Assembly (NCBI RefSeq): GCF_001021165.1
Contig: NZ_AZAY01000048.1
Span: 62,149-126,148, forward strand
Reading direction: 5' to 3'
DNA: 64,000 nt
Source of the DNA: Marinitoga sp. 1197
Lineage (GTDB): Bacteria; Thermotogota; Thermotogae; Petrotogales; Petrotogaceae
Positions 1 through 8,956 of the stretch are shown piece after piece. A model generated the notes under the pieces. It was not told the origin of the DNA. It saw nothing but the letters and a program-made list of their open reading frames with translations, and made no database searches. Within the stretch, counting starts at the first letter, position 1. Every line of letters starts with the position of its first letter. The position numbers were made by a program, and so were the translations under genes.

Positions 1-327
1 AAATAATGCCTGTTGAGAACCTGTTGTAATCATTATATTTTCTTCATTTAAACAATGTATGTCTTCGTATTTTTTTAATAATCTAATATACTGTTTTATC
101 AATTCAGGATCACCTTCAGTTGAACCATATTGCAACGCAACCTTGTATTCATTCATTATTACATCATTTGCTATTTTAGATAATTTTTCTACTGGAAACG
201 TTTCAGGATCTGGTATTCCACCACCAAAAGAAATAATTCCTTCTGCTGTTGCTGTTTTTAACAATTCTCTAATGATGTTTGATTTAATTCTGTTTACTGT
301 TACAGAATATTTACTTTCAAATTTCAT
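1..327 (-). CDS. PLP-dependent aminotransferase (class I/II), N-terminal part, cut by window edge
   Basis: Reading the minus strand from an ATG at 327 gives an open frame of 109 codons that runs off the left edge. It begins MKFESKYS and contains a [16 protein letters not shown] segment and a [12 protein letters not shown] segment. These are typical of the N-terminal region of fold-type I aminotransferases of the MocR/2-aminoadipate/aromatic class, where the SxGGGxPDPxxFP loop helps shape the substrate pocket. A GGAGGGG ribosome site lies at 336-343. The gene is divergent from glyA. The catalytic lysine lies outside the window, so substrate and completeness cannot be judged. Confidence 0.8.
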   Translation of the reverse strand, partial: MKFESKYSVTVNRIKSNIIRELLKTATAEGIISFGGGIPDPETFPVEKLSKIANDVIMNEYKVALQYGSTEGDPELIKQYIRLLKKYEDIHCLNEENIMITTGSQQALF

Positions 328-366
328 ACATTTCACCCCTCCGAATTTAGTTTTTTTCTCATTTTT

Positions 367-395
367 ATTTTACACTTTTAAATATATTTTTACAA
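367..395 (-). promoter_or_regulatory. Candidate promoter of the aminotransferase gene
   Basis: On the minus strand TTGTAA (390-395) and TAAAAT (367-372) are separated by exactly 17 bases, about 40 bases upstream of the ATG at 327. Spacing and position fit a sigma-70 type promoter, but AT-rich DNA makes chance matches common. Confidence 0.45.
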
Positions 396-490
396 AGTTG
401 ATTATGGGGGTATATATCGAGTTATATAGAATTATATGTGATTATATGCTGTGTGAAAAATTTTTCACGAAATTTTTTTCAATAATGTTG

Positions 491-520
491 TTGGCTTTTC
501 ATTATAATATATTGTATAAT
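491..520 (+). promoter_or_regulatory. Candidate glyA promoter
   Basis: A perfect TATAAT at 515-520 is preceded by TTGGCT at 491-496 with an 18-base spacer. The expected start of transcription is about 30 bases before the glyA ATG, with the ribosome site AGAGGAGGA in between. Confidence 0.55.
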
Positions 521-556
521 AGGGGTAGAAATTTTTATTTAAGAGGAGGAATAAAA

Positions 557-1828
557 ATGTGGGAAAACTTAAAAACCGTTGATCCTGAAATTTATGATAT
601 TGTTATGAAAGAATTAAAAAGGCAGGAGTTCGGATTAGAATTAATAGCTTCAGAAAATTTTGCATCTCAGGCTGTAATGGAAGCAATGGGGAGTGTATTA
701 ACAAATAAATATGCAGAAGGTTATCCTAAAAAAAGATATTATGGTGGTTGTGAATTTGTTGACGAAGCTGAAACTTTAGCAAGAAAAAGAGCTAAAGAAT
801 TATTTGGGGCAAAATATGCTAATGTTCAACCACATTCAGGTTCTCAGGCAAATATGGGTGTTTATTTAGCGTTAATGGAAACAGGAGAAACATTAATGGG
901 AATGTCGTTAAGTCATGGCGGACATTTGACACATGGAGCTTCTGTTAATTTTTCTGGTAAAATATTCAATGTAGTTCAGTATGGAGTTAACGAAGAAACA
1001 GAGGTTATCGATTATGACGAGGTTGAAAAGCTAGCTATTGAACATAATCCGAAAATTATAGTAGCTGGCGGAAGTGCGTATGCGAGGATTATTGATTTTA
1101 AGAGATTTAGAGATATTGCAGATAAAGTAGGAGCTTATTTAGTTGTTGATATGTCACATTTTGCAGGTTTAGTTGCTGCTGGTTTATATCCCCATCCTTT
1201 GGAATATGCACACGTTGTTACTACTACTACACACAAAACATTAAGAGGTCCTCGTGGTGGTATGATTTTAACTAATGATAAAGAAATATATAAATTAATC
1301 AATAAAAGTATATTTCCAGGAATTCAAGGTGGCCCTTTAATGCATGTTATTGCTGCAAAAGCTGTAGCTTTCAAAGAAGCTCTATCTTCAGAATTTAAAG
1401 AATACCAAGCTCAAGTTGTTAAAAATGCCAAAAAATTAGCAGAAGAAATGGAAAAATTAGGGTTCAGAATAGTTTCTGGGGGCACAGATTCACACCTTTT
1501 CTTAGTTGATTTAACAGAAAAAAATGTAACGGGTAAAGCTGCTGAAAAAGCTTTAGAAGCTTCTGGTATTACTGTTAATAAAAATACTATACCAAAAGAA
1601 ACAAGATCACCATTTGTTACAAGTGGAATTAGAATAGGAACACCTGCTGTTACAACAAGAGGAATGAAAGAAAGTGAAATGAAAATTATTGCTCAATTAA
1701 TCAATGAGGTTATTATAAATATAAAAGACGAAGATGGTAGTCTGGATGATGAATTTAAAGAATCGATTAAATTCAAAGTTAAAGAATTATGTGAAAAATT
1801 CCCTTTATATAAAGGAAAAATATTTTAA
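557..1828 (+). CDS. glyA: Serine hydroxymethyltransferase
   Basis: This 423-residue enzyme interconverts serine plus tetrahydrofolate with glycine plus 5,10-methylene-tetrahydrofolate, the main supply of one-carbon units. The N-terminal LELIASENF and [10 protein letters not shown] segments, the PHSGSQANM stretch, DMSHFAGL and the PLP-lysine motif [14 protein letters not shown] (lysine near residue 227) are all intact, and the length is normal for the family. The frame is open further upstream, to position 59. The start at 557 is chosen because it has AGAGGAGGA eight bases upstream, begins exactly where the family does, and follows a good promoter. The gene appears monocistronic, ending at a strong terminator. 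Confidence 0.97.
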   Translation: MWENLKTVDPEIYDIVMKELKRQEFGLELIASENFASQAVMEAMGSVLTNKYAEGYPKKRYYGGCEFVDEAETLARKRAKELFGAKYANVQPHSGSQANMGVYLALMETGETLMGMSLSHGGHLTHGASVNFSGKIFNVVQYGVNEETEVIDYDEVEKLAIEHNPKIIVAGGSAYARIIDFKRFRDIADKVGAYLVVDMSHFAGLVAAGLYPHPLEYAHVVTTTTHKTLRGPRGGMILTNDKEIYKLINKSIFPGIQGGPLMHVIAAKAVAFKEALSSEFKEYQAQVVKNAKKLAEEMEKLGFRIVSGGTDSHLFLVDLTEKNVTGKAAEKALEASGITVNKNTIPKETRSPFVTSGIRIGTPAVTTRGMKESEMKIIAQLINEVIINIKDEDGSLDDEFKESIKFKVKELCEKFPLYKGKIF

Positions 1829-1829
1829 A

Positions 1830-1866
1830 ATCATAAAAAAGCCCCAAAAGGGGCTTTTTTATGATT
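1830..1866 (+). terminator. Intrinsic terminator after glyA
   Basis: A long hairpin with the core AGCCCC-AAAA-GGGGCT extended by A/T pairs, followed by six T. The symmetric A and T tracts could allow it to work in both directions. Confidence 0.9.
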
Positions 1867-2170
1867 CTTTTTTCTTGTTGAAAAAATTAAGTTATCTTTA
1901 GATATTATTTTAATAAAAATTTTTAAATATATTCGGAAAGGTTAAGAATAAAAAAAACGGAGCTTATAGCTCCGCAAATTCCTTAGTTTATTTTAAGGAG
2001 GATAGGGGTATTATTATAATACCACTATTATGTTAAATAAAAATCCATTAATTATTCAAAAATATGTATTATAAATTAAGAAAAGCAAAACAAAATAGTT
2101 ATGAAAAATTTTTTAAAAAAATAGAAATTAATGATATAATATAACAAGAATACATTTCAGGAGGTGTTTT
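1867..2170. other. Intergenic stretch with a minus-strand terminator-like hairpin and a -10 box
   Basis: No gene is seen in these 304 bases. At 1958-1974 a perfect hairpin CGGAGCT-TAT-AGCTCCG is followed, on the minus strand only, by a run of nine T (1949-1957), which makes it an intrinsic terminator facing left. No minus-strand gene lies to its right, so its purpose is unclear. A GGTATTAT/ATAATACC palindrome lies near 2005-2022. A TATAAT at 2135-2140 is a plausible -10 box for the downstream ompH-like gene; no good -35 is seen. Confidence 0.5.
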
Positions 2171-2671
2171 TTGGTGAAGCATTTTTCAAAATATTTTATT
2201 GTAGTAATTGTTTTAATGGCATTTTTATTTATTCCTAAAATAGGGATATCTGAAGGTTCAAAAGAAACAGGAAAAAACTTAAAGATTGCATTTGTTCAAA
2301 TGGAAAAGGTTACACAAAATTATTATAAATGGGTTGACCTACAGGAAAAATATAAAAACGATCTTCAATATTATCAGAACAAAATAAACAAATTGCAACA
2401 GGATTTTGAAAATCTCAAAAATTCTGGAGCTTCACAGGAAACTTTAGTTCAAAAACAAAAAGAATTACAAACAAGAGTTTCAGAATATCAAAAAGCTATT
2501 CAGGACGAATATACCAAAAAAACAAATGAAATTTTGGATGAAATAAAAACAAAAATTATCAGTTATGCCAAAGATAATGGTTATAATCTGGTACTTTATG
2601 AACCATCGGTTTTATATGCAGATGAATTAGTAGACATTACGCAACAAATAATCGAAATGTTAAAAAAATAA
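2171..2671 (+). CDS. OmpH/Skp-family periplasmic chaperone
   Basis: A 166-residue protein with an N-terminal signal peptide (basic MVKHFSK, then about 18 hydrophobic residues) and a mature part made almost entirely of coiled coil (roughly residues 60-130, rich in Q, K and E). It ends in a short alpha/beta segment containing GYNLVLYEPSVLYA and DITQQIIEMLKK. This is the Skp/OmpH layout: a trimeric chaperone that carries unfolded outer membrane proteins across the periplasm. The start is TTG at 2171 or GTG at 2174, both served by AGGAGGTG at 2159-2166. One base separates it from the LptB-like gene, so the two are surely co-transcribed. Confidence 0.85.
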   Translation: MVKHFSKYFIVVIVLMAFLFIPKIGISEGSKETGKNLKIAFVQMEKVTQNYYKWVDLQEKYKNDLQYYQNKINKLQQDFENLKNSGASQETLVQKQKELQTRVSEYQKAIQDEYTKKTNEILDEIKTKIISYAKDNGYNLVLYEPSVLYADELVDITQQIIEMLKK

Positions 2672-2672
2672 T

Positions 2673-3377
2673 ATGTATAATTTGATATGTAAAAAGATTA
2701 CAAAAAAATATGGAAGAAAGATTGTATTAAATAATGTCGATTTTGAAGCCAGCACTGGAAAAATAGTTGGGATTTTAGGTCCTAACGGTGCTGGCAAGTC
2801 TACATTATTTAAATCAATTTTGGGAATAGTGGTTCCTAAAAGCGGAGATATTTTTCTCGACAATGAAAAGATTACTCATTTGCCAGTTCATGTTAGAGCT
2901 AAAAAAGGGATAGCATATCTTCCTCAGGAACCTTCTGTTTTTAGAAATTTAACCGTTTGGGATAATATGGAATTAATAGGAACTATGCTAAATATAGAAA
3001 ACAAACATATGATTATTGAAAATATTTTAATGGAATTTGGTATTTTTGACTTAAAAAATCAAATCGCTGATTCACTTTCTGGCGGGGAAAAAAGAAGATT
3101 AGAATTTGCCAGAACGCTTTTAACAAATCCAAAATTTATTTTGCTTGATGAACCATTTGTAGGGATTGATCCAATAACTGTAAAAGATATACAAAAAATT
3201 ATAAAATCTTTATCTAAAAAAAATCTTGGAGTTATAGTGACAGATCATAACGTTGACGAAATTGCTGAAGTCGTTGATATTTTATATGTTTTGCATAAAG
3301 GTAATGTTATAGCTTTTGGAGAACCAGAAACTGTTTTAAATAATAAACTTGTAATAGAAAATTACTTAGGTTGGTGA
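2673..3377 (+). CDS. lptB: LptB-like ABC transporter ATP-binding protein
   Basis: A single 234-residue ABC ATPase without membrane segments. It has Walker A GPNGAGKST (about residue 37), Q-loop PQEPSVF, signature LSGGEKRR, Walker B FILLDEP and the switch histidine in VTDHNVDE. The combination GIAYLPQEPSVFRNLTV with LSGGEKRRLEFAR is characteristic of LptB, the motor of the lipopolysaccharide exporter LptB2FG. Thermotogota are not known for classical lipopolysaccharide, so the cargo here is uncertain. LptF/G-type permeases are not in the window. The neighbour upstream is an outer-membrane chaperone gene. Confidence 0.8.
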   Translation: MYNLICKKITKKYGRKIVLNNVDFEASTGKIVGILGPNGAGKSTLFKSILGIVVPKSGDIFLDNEKITHLPVHVRAKKGIAYLPQEPSVFRNLTVWDNMELIGTMLNIENKHMIIENILMEFGIFDLKNQIADSLSGGEKRRLEFARTLLTNPKFILLDEPFVGIDPITVKDIQKIIKSLSKKNLGVIVTDHNVDEIAEVVDILYVLHKGNVIAFGEPETVLNNKLVIENYLGW

Positions 3378-3381
3378 GTTT

Positions 3382-3909
3382 ATGAATATAGCTGTTATAG
3401 GTTATTCCGGAGATCCAGAAAAAGAACCAATTAAAACTCTTCAAAACATTATATTTGAATTAGGTAAAATTATATCTAAAAATAATTGGACATTATTTAG
3501 CGGTGGCAGAGATGGAGTTATGGAATTAATTTCCAAATCTGTTAAGGAGCATGGAGGAAAAACTGTTGGAATATTACCGTGGGAAATTAATGGAAATGAT
3601 TATCTTGATATTTCAATAAAAACAGGCCTTGACTTTTCTATGAGGTCTTATGTACTGGTTAAAAGCGTTGATATTGTTATTAGTATTGGTGGTGAAATTG
3701 GAACTGGTATAGAGATTTTAGGAGCATATGCAAATAGAAAACCTGTAATTTTATTAAGTGGTACTGGTGGATGGACTGATAGAATTCAAAAAATTCTTAT
3801 TGATGGAAAATATCTTGATAATAGAAAATTGTCAGAAGTTTATATTGTTAATGATTTAAACAAATTGGAAGAACTATTAAAAAAATTACAGGAGGAATAT
3901 TATGATTAG
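3382..3909 (+). CDS. TIGR00725-type LOG-like protein (lysine decarboxylase-like fold)
   Basis: 175 residues with a Rossmann-type fold: N-terminal MNIAVIGYSGDP, a SGGRDGVMELIS segment, GILPW and the GGEIGTGIEI loop. These match the TIGR00725/SLOG group related to LOG phosphoribohydrolases. The classical LOG motif PGGxGTxxE appears here as IGGEIGTGIE, so nucleotide binding is likely but the reaction is not known. The gene lies 4 bases after the LptB-like gene and overlaps gltX by 8 bases, within a tightly packed operon. Confidence 0.7.
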   Translation: MNIAVIGYSGDPEKEPIKTLQNIIFELGKIISKNNWTLFSGGRDGVMELISKSVKEHGGKTVGILPWEINGNDYLDISIKTGLDFSMRSYVLVKSVDIVISIGGEIGTGIEILGAYANRKPVILLSGTGGWTDRIQKILIDGKYLDNRKLSEVYIVNDLNKLEELLKKLQEEYYD

Positions 3910-5305
3910 ATTGAGATTTGCACCAAGCCCCACCGGGAATTTACATGTTGGTGGTGTTAGGACTGCTTTGTTTAACTGGCTTTTTGCCAAGAAAAATAAC
4001 GGTAAATTTGTTTTAAGAATAGAAGATACAGATACTGAAAGATCAAAAAAAGAGTTTGAAGATAATATAATAGAAGCCCTAAAATGGTGTAACTTAAATT
4101 GGGATGAGGGCCCGGATATTAATGGAAATTATGGTCCGTATAGGCAGAGTGAAAGATTAGAATTATACAGAAAATATATTAATTTATTAATCGAAAAAAA
4201 TATGGCATACTATGCTGTTTATAATAATAATAATGAAGAATTTTTTGTTTCAAATAGCTATCCGGAAAATTATAAAGAATATAGTATTGTTGTTAAGTTT
4301 AAAGTTGATAAAAAAGGTTATACTGAATTCAATGACTTATTGAAAGGTAATATAAAGTTCAGAAATGATTTATTAGATGATTTTATAATTTTGCGTTCTA
4401 ATGGTATTCCTGTATATAATTTCACTGTTGTAATAGATGATCACTTTATGAATATTACCCATGTTATTAGAGGTGAGGACCATATTTCTAATACTCAAAA
4501 ACAAATAATGTTATATAAAGCTTTTGGATGGAAAGTACCAGAATTTATGCATATTCCTTTGATTCTTGGTAATGATAAAAAACCCTTAAGTAAAAGGCAT
4601 GGCGGTACTACTGTCGAATACTTCAGAAATGAAGGTATATTAAGTGATGCTTTAATGAATTATCTCGCTTTGTTAGGATGGACTGTAGAAGAAGAAATTT
4701 TTAATTTTAAAGATAAAGTTTCATTATTTACTCCACAAAAAATTTCAAATAAAGGTGTAGTATTTGATTATGAAAAGTTGGAATGGATGTGCGGAAAACA
4801 TTTGCGAATGAAAAAAATTGAAAGTCTATACTTTGAATTTATTGAATGGTTAGATTATCAAAAAGATTTTTCTTTAAAGAATAAAATCGAAGAAGATAAA
4901 GAATATTCTTTAAATGTTTTATCGATTTGTAGGGAGAAAGTTAATACTTTAAAACAGTTAAAGGATTTTTCATATAATTTCTTTATCGATGATTTTTATT
5001 ATGAAGATAAGTTTCTCGATAAGTTTTTAAAAAAAGATTGGGCAATTGATTTAATAAAAATATCACAGAAAAAATTTGAAAATTTAGAAGATTATACAGT
5101 TGAAAATGTTGAAAATGTTATCAGAAATATTGCAGATTTAAAAATAACTTCTAAAAAGAATACATTTCAAACTATACGAGGCATTGTTTTAGGAAAGTTA
5201 GTCACACCAGGCTTATTTGAATCTATAGCAATTTTAGGTAAAGAAAAAACTTTATCGCGTTTTAAAAAAGCAGAGGTGTTTATATATGAACATTTTAGAA
5301 AATAA
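3902..5305 (+). CDS. gltX: Glutamyl-tRNA synthetase (glutamate--tRNA ligase)
   Basis: 467 residues, a normal bacterial GluRS length. The class I signature appears as PSPTGNLHVGG (residues 8-18) and the KMSKS loop as KPLSKRHGG (about residues 226-234). The RIEDTDTERS and IRGEDHISNT segments are also typical. The C-terminal helical anticodon-binding region is AT-rich and divergent but of full length. Whether it also charges tRNA-Gln, which would require GatCAB, is suggested by the gatC gene at 53769. The ATG overlaps the previous gene and has AGGAGG just upstream. The gene overlaps coaBC by 20 bases. Confidence 0.95.
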   Translation: MIRLRFAPSPTGNLHVGGVRTALFNWLFAKKNNGKFVLRIEDTDTERSKKEFEDNIIEALKWCNLNWDEGPDINGNYGPYRQSERLELYRKYINLLIEKNMAYYAVYNNNNEEFFVSNSYPENYKEYSIVVKFKVDKKGYTEFNDLLKGNIKFRNDLLDDFIILRSNGIPVYNFTVVIDDHFMNITHVIRGEDHISNTQKQIMLYKAFGWKVPEFMHIPLILGNDKKPLSKRHGGTTVEYFRNEGILSDALMNYLALLGWTVEEEIFNFKDKVSLFTPQKISNKGVVFDYEKLEWMCGKHLRMKKIESLYFEFIEWLDYQKDFSLKNKIEEDKEYSLNVLSICREKVNTLKQLKDFSYNFFIDDFYYEDKFLDKFLKKDWAIDLIKISQKKFENLEDYTVENVENVIRNIADLKITSKKNTFQTIRGIVLGKLVTPGLFESIAILGKEKTLSRFKKAEVFIYEHFRK

Positions 5306-6497
5306 AAATATTATTTTAGGTGTTAGTAGCGGAATTGCGATTTATAAAGCTGTAGATTTATCTTCTAAATTGAGAAAATCAAACGCTAATCTAAGCGTTG
5401 TTTTAACAGAAAATGCAAAAAAATTAGTATCTCCTGTTGTTTTTTCAGCTGTTGGAAACTGTCCCGTTTATACAGATTTGAATGATGTAAATAATGGCTG
5501 GATACCTCATACTCAACTTTCAATGAATGCTGATGCATTAATCATTGCTCCAGCTACTGCTAATATAATAGCTAAAATTGCCAATGGTTTTGCAGATGAT
5601 CTTTTATCTTTGATAGCTCTGGCTTTTAGAAAAAAAGCTAAAATACTTGTTCCAACAATGAATACAAGAATGTATGAATCCCCAGCATTAAAAAGAAATT
5701 TAGAAACTTTAAAAAACGATGGATGGTTGATTGTTGAACCAGAAGTTGGACATCTGGCCTGTGGAGAAATTGGAAAAGGGAGATATCCGGAAAATAATAT
5801 GATATTAGAATTTTTAGAATATTCATTAACAAAAAAAGATATGAATGGAAAAAATGTATTAATAACTGCCGGACCAACAATTGAACCTATAGACCCTGTT
5901 CGAAATATTACCAACAAATCCAGCGGGAAAATGGGATATGAGTTAGCAAGAGCTTTTTCATATAGAGGTGCTGAAGTTACATTAATTTCTGGTCCAACAC
6001 ATATTAAACCACCATATATATTGAAAAAACTTATTAAAGTAAATACAGCTTTTGAAATGAAAAATGAAGTTATGAAATTGTATAAAGATTTTGATATTAT
6101 TATCATGGCAGCAGCAGTTTCTGATTTTAAAGTGATAAATTATTCTAAAGAAAAAATAAAAAAAGACCTTTCCAACTTTTCTCTTGAGTTAATCAAAAAT
6201 CCGGATATTTTAAAAGAATTGGGGAAGATAAAAAACAAAAATCAGTTTTTAGTAGGTTTTGCTGCTGAATCAAATAATTTAATTGATTATGCAAAGAAAA
6301 AATTAATAGAGAAAAATTGTGACTTAATCGTAGCCAATGATATTTCAAAAAAAGAGATAGGATTTGATTCTGAATTAAATGAAATTTACATAATAAATAA
6401 AATGGGAGATGTTACCCATGTTGAAAAAAATTCTAAAAAATATATTGCTTTTAGGATTATTGATTATATTTCCGATAATTATAATGGCAAAAGCTAA
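5286..6497 (+). CDS. coaBC: Bifunctional phosphopantothenoylcysteine decarboxylase / phosphopantothenate--cysteine ligase
   Basis: 403 residues carrying two consecutive steps of coenzyme A synthesis. Residues 1-180 form the flavin decarboxylase CoaC (GVSSGIAIYKA, APATANIIAKIANGFADDLLS, TMNTRMYES, catalytic-cysteine segment HLACGEIGKGRYPE). From about residue 188 comes the CTP-dependent ligase CoaB (ITAGPTIEPIDPVRNITNKSSGKMG, AAVSDF, GFAAES). Both halves look complete. Its end overlaps the L,D-transpeptidase gene by about 80 bases in another frame. Confidence 0.95.
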   Translation: MNILENKNIILGVSSGIAIYKAVDLSSKLRKSNANLSVVLTENAKKLVSPVVFSAVGNCPVYTDLNDVNNGWIPHTQLSMNADALIIAPATANIIAKIANGFADDLLSLIALAFRKKAKILVPTMNTRMYESPALKRNLETLKNDGWLIVEPEVGHLACGEIGKGRYPENNMILEFLEYSLTKKDMNGKNVLITAGPTIEPIDPVRNITNKSSGKMGYELARAFSYRGAEVTLISGPTHIKPPYILKKLIKVNTAFEMKNEVMKLYKDFDIIIMAAAVSDFKVINYSKEKIKKDLSNFSLELIKNPDILKELGKIKNKNQFLVGFAAESNNLIDYAKKKLIEKNCDLIVANDISKKEIGFDSELNEIYIINKMGDVTHVEKNSKKYIAFRIIDYISDNYNGKS

Positions 6498-7608
6498 TAT
6501 AACTTTTTTAAAGTTTCAGAATAATATTATTTATTTTAGATTAATTACAGAAGAAAGGATAATAAATCCTAAAATCTTTTTGTTTGATACGGGGTTTAGA
6601 GTAAGACCAGAATATAATTATAGTCCAACGTATATCGATATAAGAGTAAATATTAATGATTTTAGTAAAAATGATATTTTAACTTTAGAACTAGAATATG
6701 ATTCTTTATCAGGAAGAAAAAAGGTTATTATTAATAATTTCCTCGATTTAAGAGAATTTTCCAAAGAAATAAATTTAGAAGTTTCTACTATTGAAACACT
6801 TGATGGTTGGAGGGGTGTTTTAGTAAACAATTCTAATAGAGACTTTAAAATAAAAAATGTTTTTATTGATAGGAAAATAAAAATTTATAATAGCGAAAAT
6901 AATTTATATTATCTTCCAGAAAAACTTGAAGATGGATTTCATGAAATTAATATTACTTATTTAAATAAATATATGATTGAAAGAAAAAAAACAATTAGAT
7001 TTTTTAAAAAAGGATGGTTTTATGCATCTTCAAATATAAAGGGCGCCTCATATAAAGTTCGATTTATTGATAATTATTTAGTAAAAAAGGGAGATTCAAT
7101 ATATAAAATTGCCAGAAAATTTAATGTTAAACCTGGTGAAATTATACTATATAATAACATTTCTGATCCAAAAACCATATATCCGGGACAATTACTAAAA
7201 ATAGGAAAATTAAAATTTGGAGAAAGCCCTTTGATTATTACCATAGACCTTGATAAATCTATTCTTAATCTATATTATTTAGGAAAAAAAGTTTTAACTT
7301 TTCCAGCTGCTGTTGGAAGAAGTGATGCTACACCTCCAGGCTATTATAGAATAATGTATAAAGAAAAAGAACCCGCTTTATACTGGTATGGAGAATACAT
7401 AAAACCTGGCTCAATCATTAATGGAGTTGGTAGCCGTTGGTTGCAATTGTCCAAAGAACAATATGGAATTCATGGAACTACTAAACCATGGGAAATTGGA
7501 AAAAGAATATCTCATGGATGTATTAGACTTTTTAATCAAGATGTTGAACTATTAGACTTTTTAACCGGAATTGGAACAGAGGTTTATGCTTTAAAATCTG
7601 CGAGGTGA
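6418..7608 (+). CDS. LysM and L,D-transpeptidase (YkuD) domain secreted protein
   Basis: About 396 residues. An N-terminal membrane segment or signal sequence (LLGLLIIFPIIIM) is followed by about 190 residues of unassigned beta-rich sequence. A LysM domain comes next (about residues 220-262: VKKGDSIYKIARKFNV, YPGQLLKIG), then a YkuD domain with GIHGT and SHGCIRL (catalytic cysteine about 368). YkuD enzymes make or edit peptidoglycan cross-links outside the membrane. Two in-frame ATG codons exist at 6409 and 6418. The second is preferred because GGGAG lies nine bases upstream. Either way the gene starts inside coaBC, implying translational coupling. Confidence 0.88.
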   Translation: MLKKILKNILLLGLLIIFPIIIMAKANITFLKFQNNIIYFRLITEERIINPKIFLFDTGFRVRPEYNYSPTYIDIRVNINDFSKNDILTLELEYDSLSGRKKVIINNFLDLREFSKEINLEVSTIETLDGWRGVLVNNSNRDFKIKNVFIDRKIKIYNSENNLYYLPEKLEDGFHEINITYLNKYMIERKKTIRFFKKGWFYASSNIKGASYKVRFIDNYLVKKGDSIYKIARKFNVKPGEIILYNNISDPKTIYPGQLLKIGKLKFGESPLIITIDLDKSILNLYYLGKKVLTFPAAVGRSDATPPGYYRIMYKEKEPALYWYGEYIKPGSIINGVGSRWLQLSKEQYGIHGTTKPWEIGKRISHGCIRLFNQDVELLDFLTGIGTEVYALKSAR

Positions 7609-7614
7609 TTTAGT

Positions 7615-8526
7615 TTGCTTTTTCTTTTAACCCTATTTAAAATTTTACCTTTGTTTTTAATAATTTTATTGGGATATGTTTTTGGAAAGGCTTTTTTTGA
7701 CCTGGATAATACTATATTAAATAAAATAACTATATGGATTGCTGGAAATGTACTGGCATTTACCGCGATTAACTCTCATCCCCCTTTATTTAAAGAATTA
7801 AAATCATATTTTATGGGATATTTAGTAATATTTGTTTTATCAATTTTAATTCCTTTTATTTTAAAAAAATTTAATTTAATAAAAGCTGAAAAAGGTATCA
7901 TTTCTTTTGCATTAATGTTTTCTAATGGTGGATATTTAGGATACCCTGTAGTTGAAGCTTTATTTGGTGAAGAATATATATCTAAAGCTGTTATTTATGT
8001 TATAGTTATGACCTTACTATCTTTTTCTATTGGTATAATAATATTAACAGGAAATATTCGAAAAGGTTTAACAAATATGCTAAAACTTCCTATGTTATGG
8101 GGGTTTTTAATAGGATGGGTTTTAGGAGCAAATGATTTGTATTGGAATAATTTACCATTTTTTTTATCACGACCTATAGAAATGATAAAAGATGCCAGTA
8201 TTGTTATTATTCTGATTAATATTGGCGTTTCTTTATCAAGAATTAAGATTAAAATTTATGATTTATATGATACTATATTAACTACTATTTTCAAATTAGT
8301 TATTTTTCCAATAATCGCTGTTTTTCTGGTTAAATTTATGAATTTGGATCCCATATTAGCTGGTGTTTTTGTTATTGAAGTTGGAATGCCTGTTGGTATG
8401 AATGTTTCTTTTATAACAGAAGAATTAAAAATAAATCCTGCACTTGGTAATTTGCTGGTTTTTGTGAGCACATTATTATCAATATTGACTGTACCATTAT
8501 TATATTATTTAATTAATATGATTTAG
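7615..8526 (+). CDS. AEC-family (auxin efflux carrier-like) transporter
   Basis: 303 residues with about ten hydrophobic segments in two similar halves, typical of the AEC/membrane transport protein family that exports organic acids or related anions. NGGYLGYPVVEALFG (about residues 100-115) and EVGMPVGMNVSFITEE (about 255-270) sit at the broken-helix positions expected in each half. The start is TTG at 7615 with GAGGTGAT eight bases upstream. The substrate cannot be read from the sequence. Confidence 0.85.
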   Translation: MLFLLTLFKILPLFLIILLGYVFGKAFFDLDNTILNKITIWIAGNVLAFTAINSHPPLFKELKSYFMGYLVIFVLSILIPFILKKFNLIKAEKGIISFALMFSNGGYLGYPVVEALFGEEYISKAVIYVIVMTLLSFSIGIIILTGNIRKGLTNMLKLPMLWGFLIGWVLGANDLYWNNLPFFLSRPIEMIKDASIVIILINIGVSLSRIKIKIYDLYDTILTTIFKLVIFPIIAVFLVKFMNLDPILAGVFVIEVGMPVGMNVSFITEELKINPALGNLLVFVSTLLSILTVPLLYYLINMI

Positions 8527-8540
8527 AATGGAGGGATAAA

Positions 8541-8918
8541 ATGTTTGATATGAAAAAAATCAAGAAAGTTGCTTTGATTGGTGCAACTACAAATAAATCT
8601 AAATATGGCTATAAAATTTTAAAAGATTTAATTTCAAAAGGATATGAGGTTTTACCAGTAACACCAAATTATGAACAAATCGAGGGTATTAAAACTTATA
8701 AAAGTGTAAAAGATTTACCAAATGTAGACATTTTGAATTTTGTAGTTCCCCCAAAAATTGGTTTAGAAATCACAAAAGGAGCATATAAACACGGGTTTAA
8801 AAAATTTTGGTATCAACCTGGAGCTGAATCAGAAGAAATAAAAAAATATCTTGAGTCATTAAATGATTCCGAAGTGGAATATTTATTTTATAAGTGTATA
8901 ATGGTTGAAACTATCTAA
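8541..8918 (+). CDS. CoA-binding domain protein (YccU-like)
   Basis: 125 residues forming one Rossmann-like CoA-binding domain: KKVALIGATTNKSKYGYKI at the start, then a GYEVLPVTPN strand, VPPKIGLEI and a KFWYQPGAES segment. Such stand-alone proteins resemble the N-terminal CoA-binding domain of succinyl-CoA synthetase alpha. Their role is not established. The ATG at 8541 has GGAGGGAT upstream. A terminator overlaps the stop codon, so this gene ends the operon that begins with the OmpH-like gene. Confidence 0.85.
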   Translation: MFDMKKIKKVALIGATTNKSKYGYKILKDLISKGYEVLPVTPNYEQIEGIKTYKSVKDLPNVDILNFVVPPKIGLEITKGAYKHGFKKFWYQPGAESEEIKKYLESLNDSEVEYLFYKCIMVETI

Positions 8919-8938
8919 AAGCCCGTATGGGCTTTTTT
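8917..8938 (+). terminator. Intrinsic terminator
   Basis: AAAAGCCC-GTAT-GGGCTTTT hairpin followed by a T run, overlapping the stop codon of the CoA-binding protein gene. Confidence 0.85.
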
Positions 8939-8956
8939 AATATTGGAGGATGAATT

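Noticed and set aside
59-556. Long N-terminal extension of the glyA frame
   Set aside because: It runs through the promoter and ribosome site and reads over the divergent aminotransferase gene; the family N-terminus begins at 557.
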